Shown here piece by piece: positions 50,832 through 64,000 of a stretch of DNA of 64,000 bases. The position numbers and the translations under genes are program-made. The notes below the pieces were generated by a model. The model did not search any database and was not told the origin of the DNA. It saw only the letters and a program-made list of their open reading frames with translations. Positions within the stretch are counted from its first letter, which is position 1, and the number at the start of each line of letters is the position of its first letter. The stretch comes from Anarhynchus alexandrinus (Eukaryota; Chordata; Aves; Charadriiformes; Charadriidae), in assembly GCA_008711295.1 (NCBI GenBank), contig VUYV01000607.1, forward strand, positions 7,782 through 71,781, read 5' to 3'.

Positions 50832-51340
50832 GGCGGCGGGGCGGCCGCTCAGCGCCGGGGACACCTCCAGCACCACATCCCGCAGCGCGGCCGGTAGCGG
50901 CGGCGGAGCGGGCGGCCTCATACGCCCGGCTCTGCGCCCGCCCGCCGTCCGGAGACCGCCCGCCGCGCTGCCGGACCCGCCGCGGGGCGGAGACGGGCGG
51001 GCAAGATCGGAANGCGCAGGTCCTACCGCCCACCCGCCGCCCTCCGCAGCCGCCAGAACCCGCCCCCGGGGGCTCCGGGCCCCGGCAGCGGCGGTTCGCG
51101 GGGTCCCTCAGGCGGCTGCCCGTCCTCCCCGCGGCCCGGTTTGGAAGCCGTTCGTGCCGCTAAAACGGCTTCAGTAGAGGAACGGCAGAGGCGGGCGGGC
51201 TCCCGGGGCGCTCCCGAGCGCAGCCTCCAGCTGCCGGTACCGCTTCGGCCCCTCCGCGGCTTCCCGAGCTCTCCGCTAAACGCTCCAGTTCAGACTCCAT
51301 ATATTAAAATCCCAAAGAATCGCTCTGGATGCCTGAAACA

Positions 51341-51346
51341 TTTATT
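51341..51346 (-). other. FAM117A: FAM117A polyadenylation signal AATAAA
   Basis: AATAAA on the minus strand, within a CTAAATAAATG context, lies about 100 bp before the SLC35B1 CpG island begins. Confidence 0.65.
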
Positions 51347-52032
51347 TAGTTTCCTCTGAACTGGCAATGCCGACATCTGCAAAACCCCCTCTAAACACAA
51401 GACAAGAACTCCAAAGCCAACGTTCCTCCTTTAAGCTTTGCAATACGTAATACATAAAATACAAACTTCAAACAGCTGCAAAAATAGTGTCTTTGGAAGA
51501 AAATAGAGTTTCTACATCAGATACAAGAAAATCGGCTTCAATACAACCCAGAGCCTTTGCGACAGGACACAAAATCAAATACTTTTGTTGTCAAGAGGCT
51601 TTACAATCCGTGTTCCCCTGTTATCGCTCCAGCTTTTAAGGCATCGCCTTGGGACGGTGCTGCCGGACGCGGCAGCGCTTCAGCCTCCGGCCCAGCCGCG
51701 GTCACAGCTCCCTACAGACCCTCAGCGAGGCCGGGGGGGTGCCCGGACCCCCCCCAGGACCCAGCCCCAGCCGGGCTGTCCCGGCTCCCAGGGAAGCAGC
51801 AGGTAGTTTCTCTACAGCAGCAGCAACGCCCCCCCTCCAGCAGGGACCTTTCTGTGCTGCAGTCCATCCCCTCTGCCCACCCCCAGGGAGCCCAGGGGGG
51901 CAGCTCGTGCCTCTGCCCGCTTTGCCCTCTGTCACAGACAGCTGGAAGCCTTCGCTCCATCACCTCCACTCCCCCCCCAGCTCAGCACATCGTTCTCAAA
52001 GCTCCAGCCTTGTTTCAGGGGGTAAAGGTGCA

Positions 52033-52181
52033 CAGGGGAGGCGCGGGCAGGGATCCACCGCTCTCCAGCCCCCTCTGAGCTTTGAGGGAGAGAAGTCGTC
52101 TTCGTANCAGGGGAGGCACGGGCAGGGATCCACCGCTCTCCAGCCCCCTCTGAGCTTTGAGGGAGAGAAGTCGTCTTCGTA
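52033..52181. repeat. 74-bp tandem duplication separated by one unknown base
   Basis: Positions 52033-52106 and 52108-52181 are two copies that differ at one base (GCGCGGG versus GCACGGG), with an N at 52107 between them. The N exactly at the junction suggests a gap joined with overlapping ends left in place. Confidence 0.9.
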
Positions 52182-52681
52182 GCGCAGATAGACATTTTCT
52201 GCTCCAACATGCCCAAGGGCAGCTGTGAGGACAGGCCCCTGCTCCCCCCATCCCGCTCCCCAGGGGTCAGCAATCCCAGACAGCCGCAGGGGCGAGGGGT
52301 GCTACGGAAGCCCTAACCGGAATCTCTCCCAGCTCAACCCTCCTTCACGGAGCACGAGTTTGCCTCCGCTCCCCGCAGCAGCGCCCGGCTGCTCTTCACC
52401 AGCAAAACAATCACACAGGAAACAAAGACAATTCAACACAGGAAAGTGCTTGGAACAGGGGAGGCTTGGAGAAACAAGCCTCTCCAGCAGCGAGGAGGAG
52501 TCCCGGGGCACATTGTACTTCACAGTTTCTATCATCCTCGGAGGAAGCCGGCTGTGGTTCTCGATCCCAGGGCTGCCTCTCGGCTGTCATGTCCCATCTT
52601 CGAGGCACTGAGTCTCCCCAGGCTGGCAGAGACACCCTGAGAAGCCAGAGCTGCTGTTGCCGGCGGGCTTTCCCAAAGGCT

Positions 52682-64000
<11,319 letters not shown>

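Larger units (their letters stand above)
50400..51260 (-). promoter_or_regulatory. SLC35B1: CpG island, SLC35B1 promoter
   Basis: The area over exons 1-2 and about 430 bp upstream is extremely GC- and CpG-rich. It covers the SLC35B1 start codon at 50831. There are unknown bases at 50669 and 51013, typical of sequencing trouble in GC-rich DNA. No TATA box was seen. Confidence 0.8.
51320..52681 (-). other. FAM117A: FAM117A 3'UTR
   Basis: About 1.35 kb follow the TGA on the minus strand up to an AATAAA at 51346-51341. It contains an unknown base at 52107 and a local 74-bp duplication. Open frames within it, on either strand, show no conservation that can be recognised. Confidence 0.65.

Noticed and set aside
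50371..51033. 220-codon minus-strand frame over SLC35B1 exons 1-2
   Set aside because: It is partly real exon 2 code running into intron and 5'UTR; the correct protein comes from spliced exons.

Overview
This is an ordinary vertebrate nuclear segment, almost certainly from a bird. Three multi-exon protein genes with GT-AG introns can be rebuilt exon by exon, all on the minus strand: SPOP (3.7-15.9 kb for coding exons, promoter near 32-33 kb), SLC35B1 (46.3-50.8 kb) and FAM117A (52.7 kb to beyond the right edge). SPOP, SLC35B1 and FAM117A are also neighbours, in this order and orientation, on human chromosome 17q21. The interspersed repeats are CR1 non-LTR retrotransposons ending close to GATTCTAT-type tails, which is the avian pattern. 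Short introns, CpG-rich promoters and tight gene spacing fit a gene-dense avian microchromosome (an inference).

Layout. 1-3.0 kb: sequence with no supported gene, including a GC-rich patch. 3.05-15.96 kb: SPOP 3'UTR and nine coding exons, which together give exactly 1125 nt (374 aa plus stop), the known SPOP length. 16-31.7 kb: a long intron in the SPOP 5'UTR region holding a 1.6 kb antisense CR1 copy and several inverted repeats. 31.7-33.3 kb: a strong CpG island with clustered NRF1-type palindromes and GC boxes, the likely SPOP promoter. 33.5-34.35 kb: two CR1 tails. 34.35-46 kb: intergenic, nothing recognised. 46-50.8 kb: SLC35B1, nine coding exons (975 nt, 324 aa), with a CR1 fragment in its second intron. 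50.4-51.25 kb: SLC35B1 CpG-island promoter. 51.3-59.6 kb: FAM117A 3'UTR and seven coding exons; its first exon lies outside the window. 59.6-64 kb: FAM117A intron.

The products act in different places: SPOP is a CUL3 ubiquitin-ligase adaptor in the nucleus, SLC35B1 is an ER membrane nucleotide or nucleotide-sugar transporter, and FAM117A is a poorly understood GLCCI1-family phosphoprotein. The sequence gives no sign that they form a pathway; they appear to be conserved neighbours. I found no previously undescribed system. The items most worth checking are the NRF1-motif cluster in the SPOP promoter, a 26-bp perfect palindrome, a probable assembly-made 74-bp duplication in the FAM117A 3'UTR, a splice-junction-spanning dynein-light-chain-type motif in FAM117A, and an in-frame upstream ATG in SLC35B1. 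Exon edges were set by matching reading frame and splice signals by eye; every exon length agrees with its codon count and phase.
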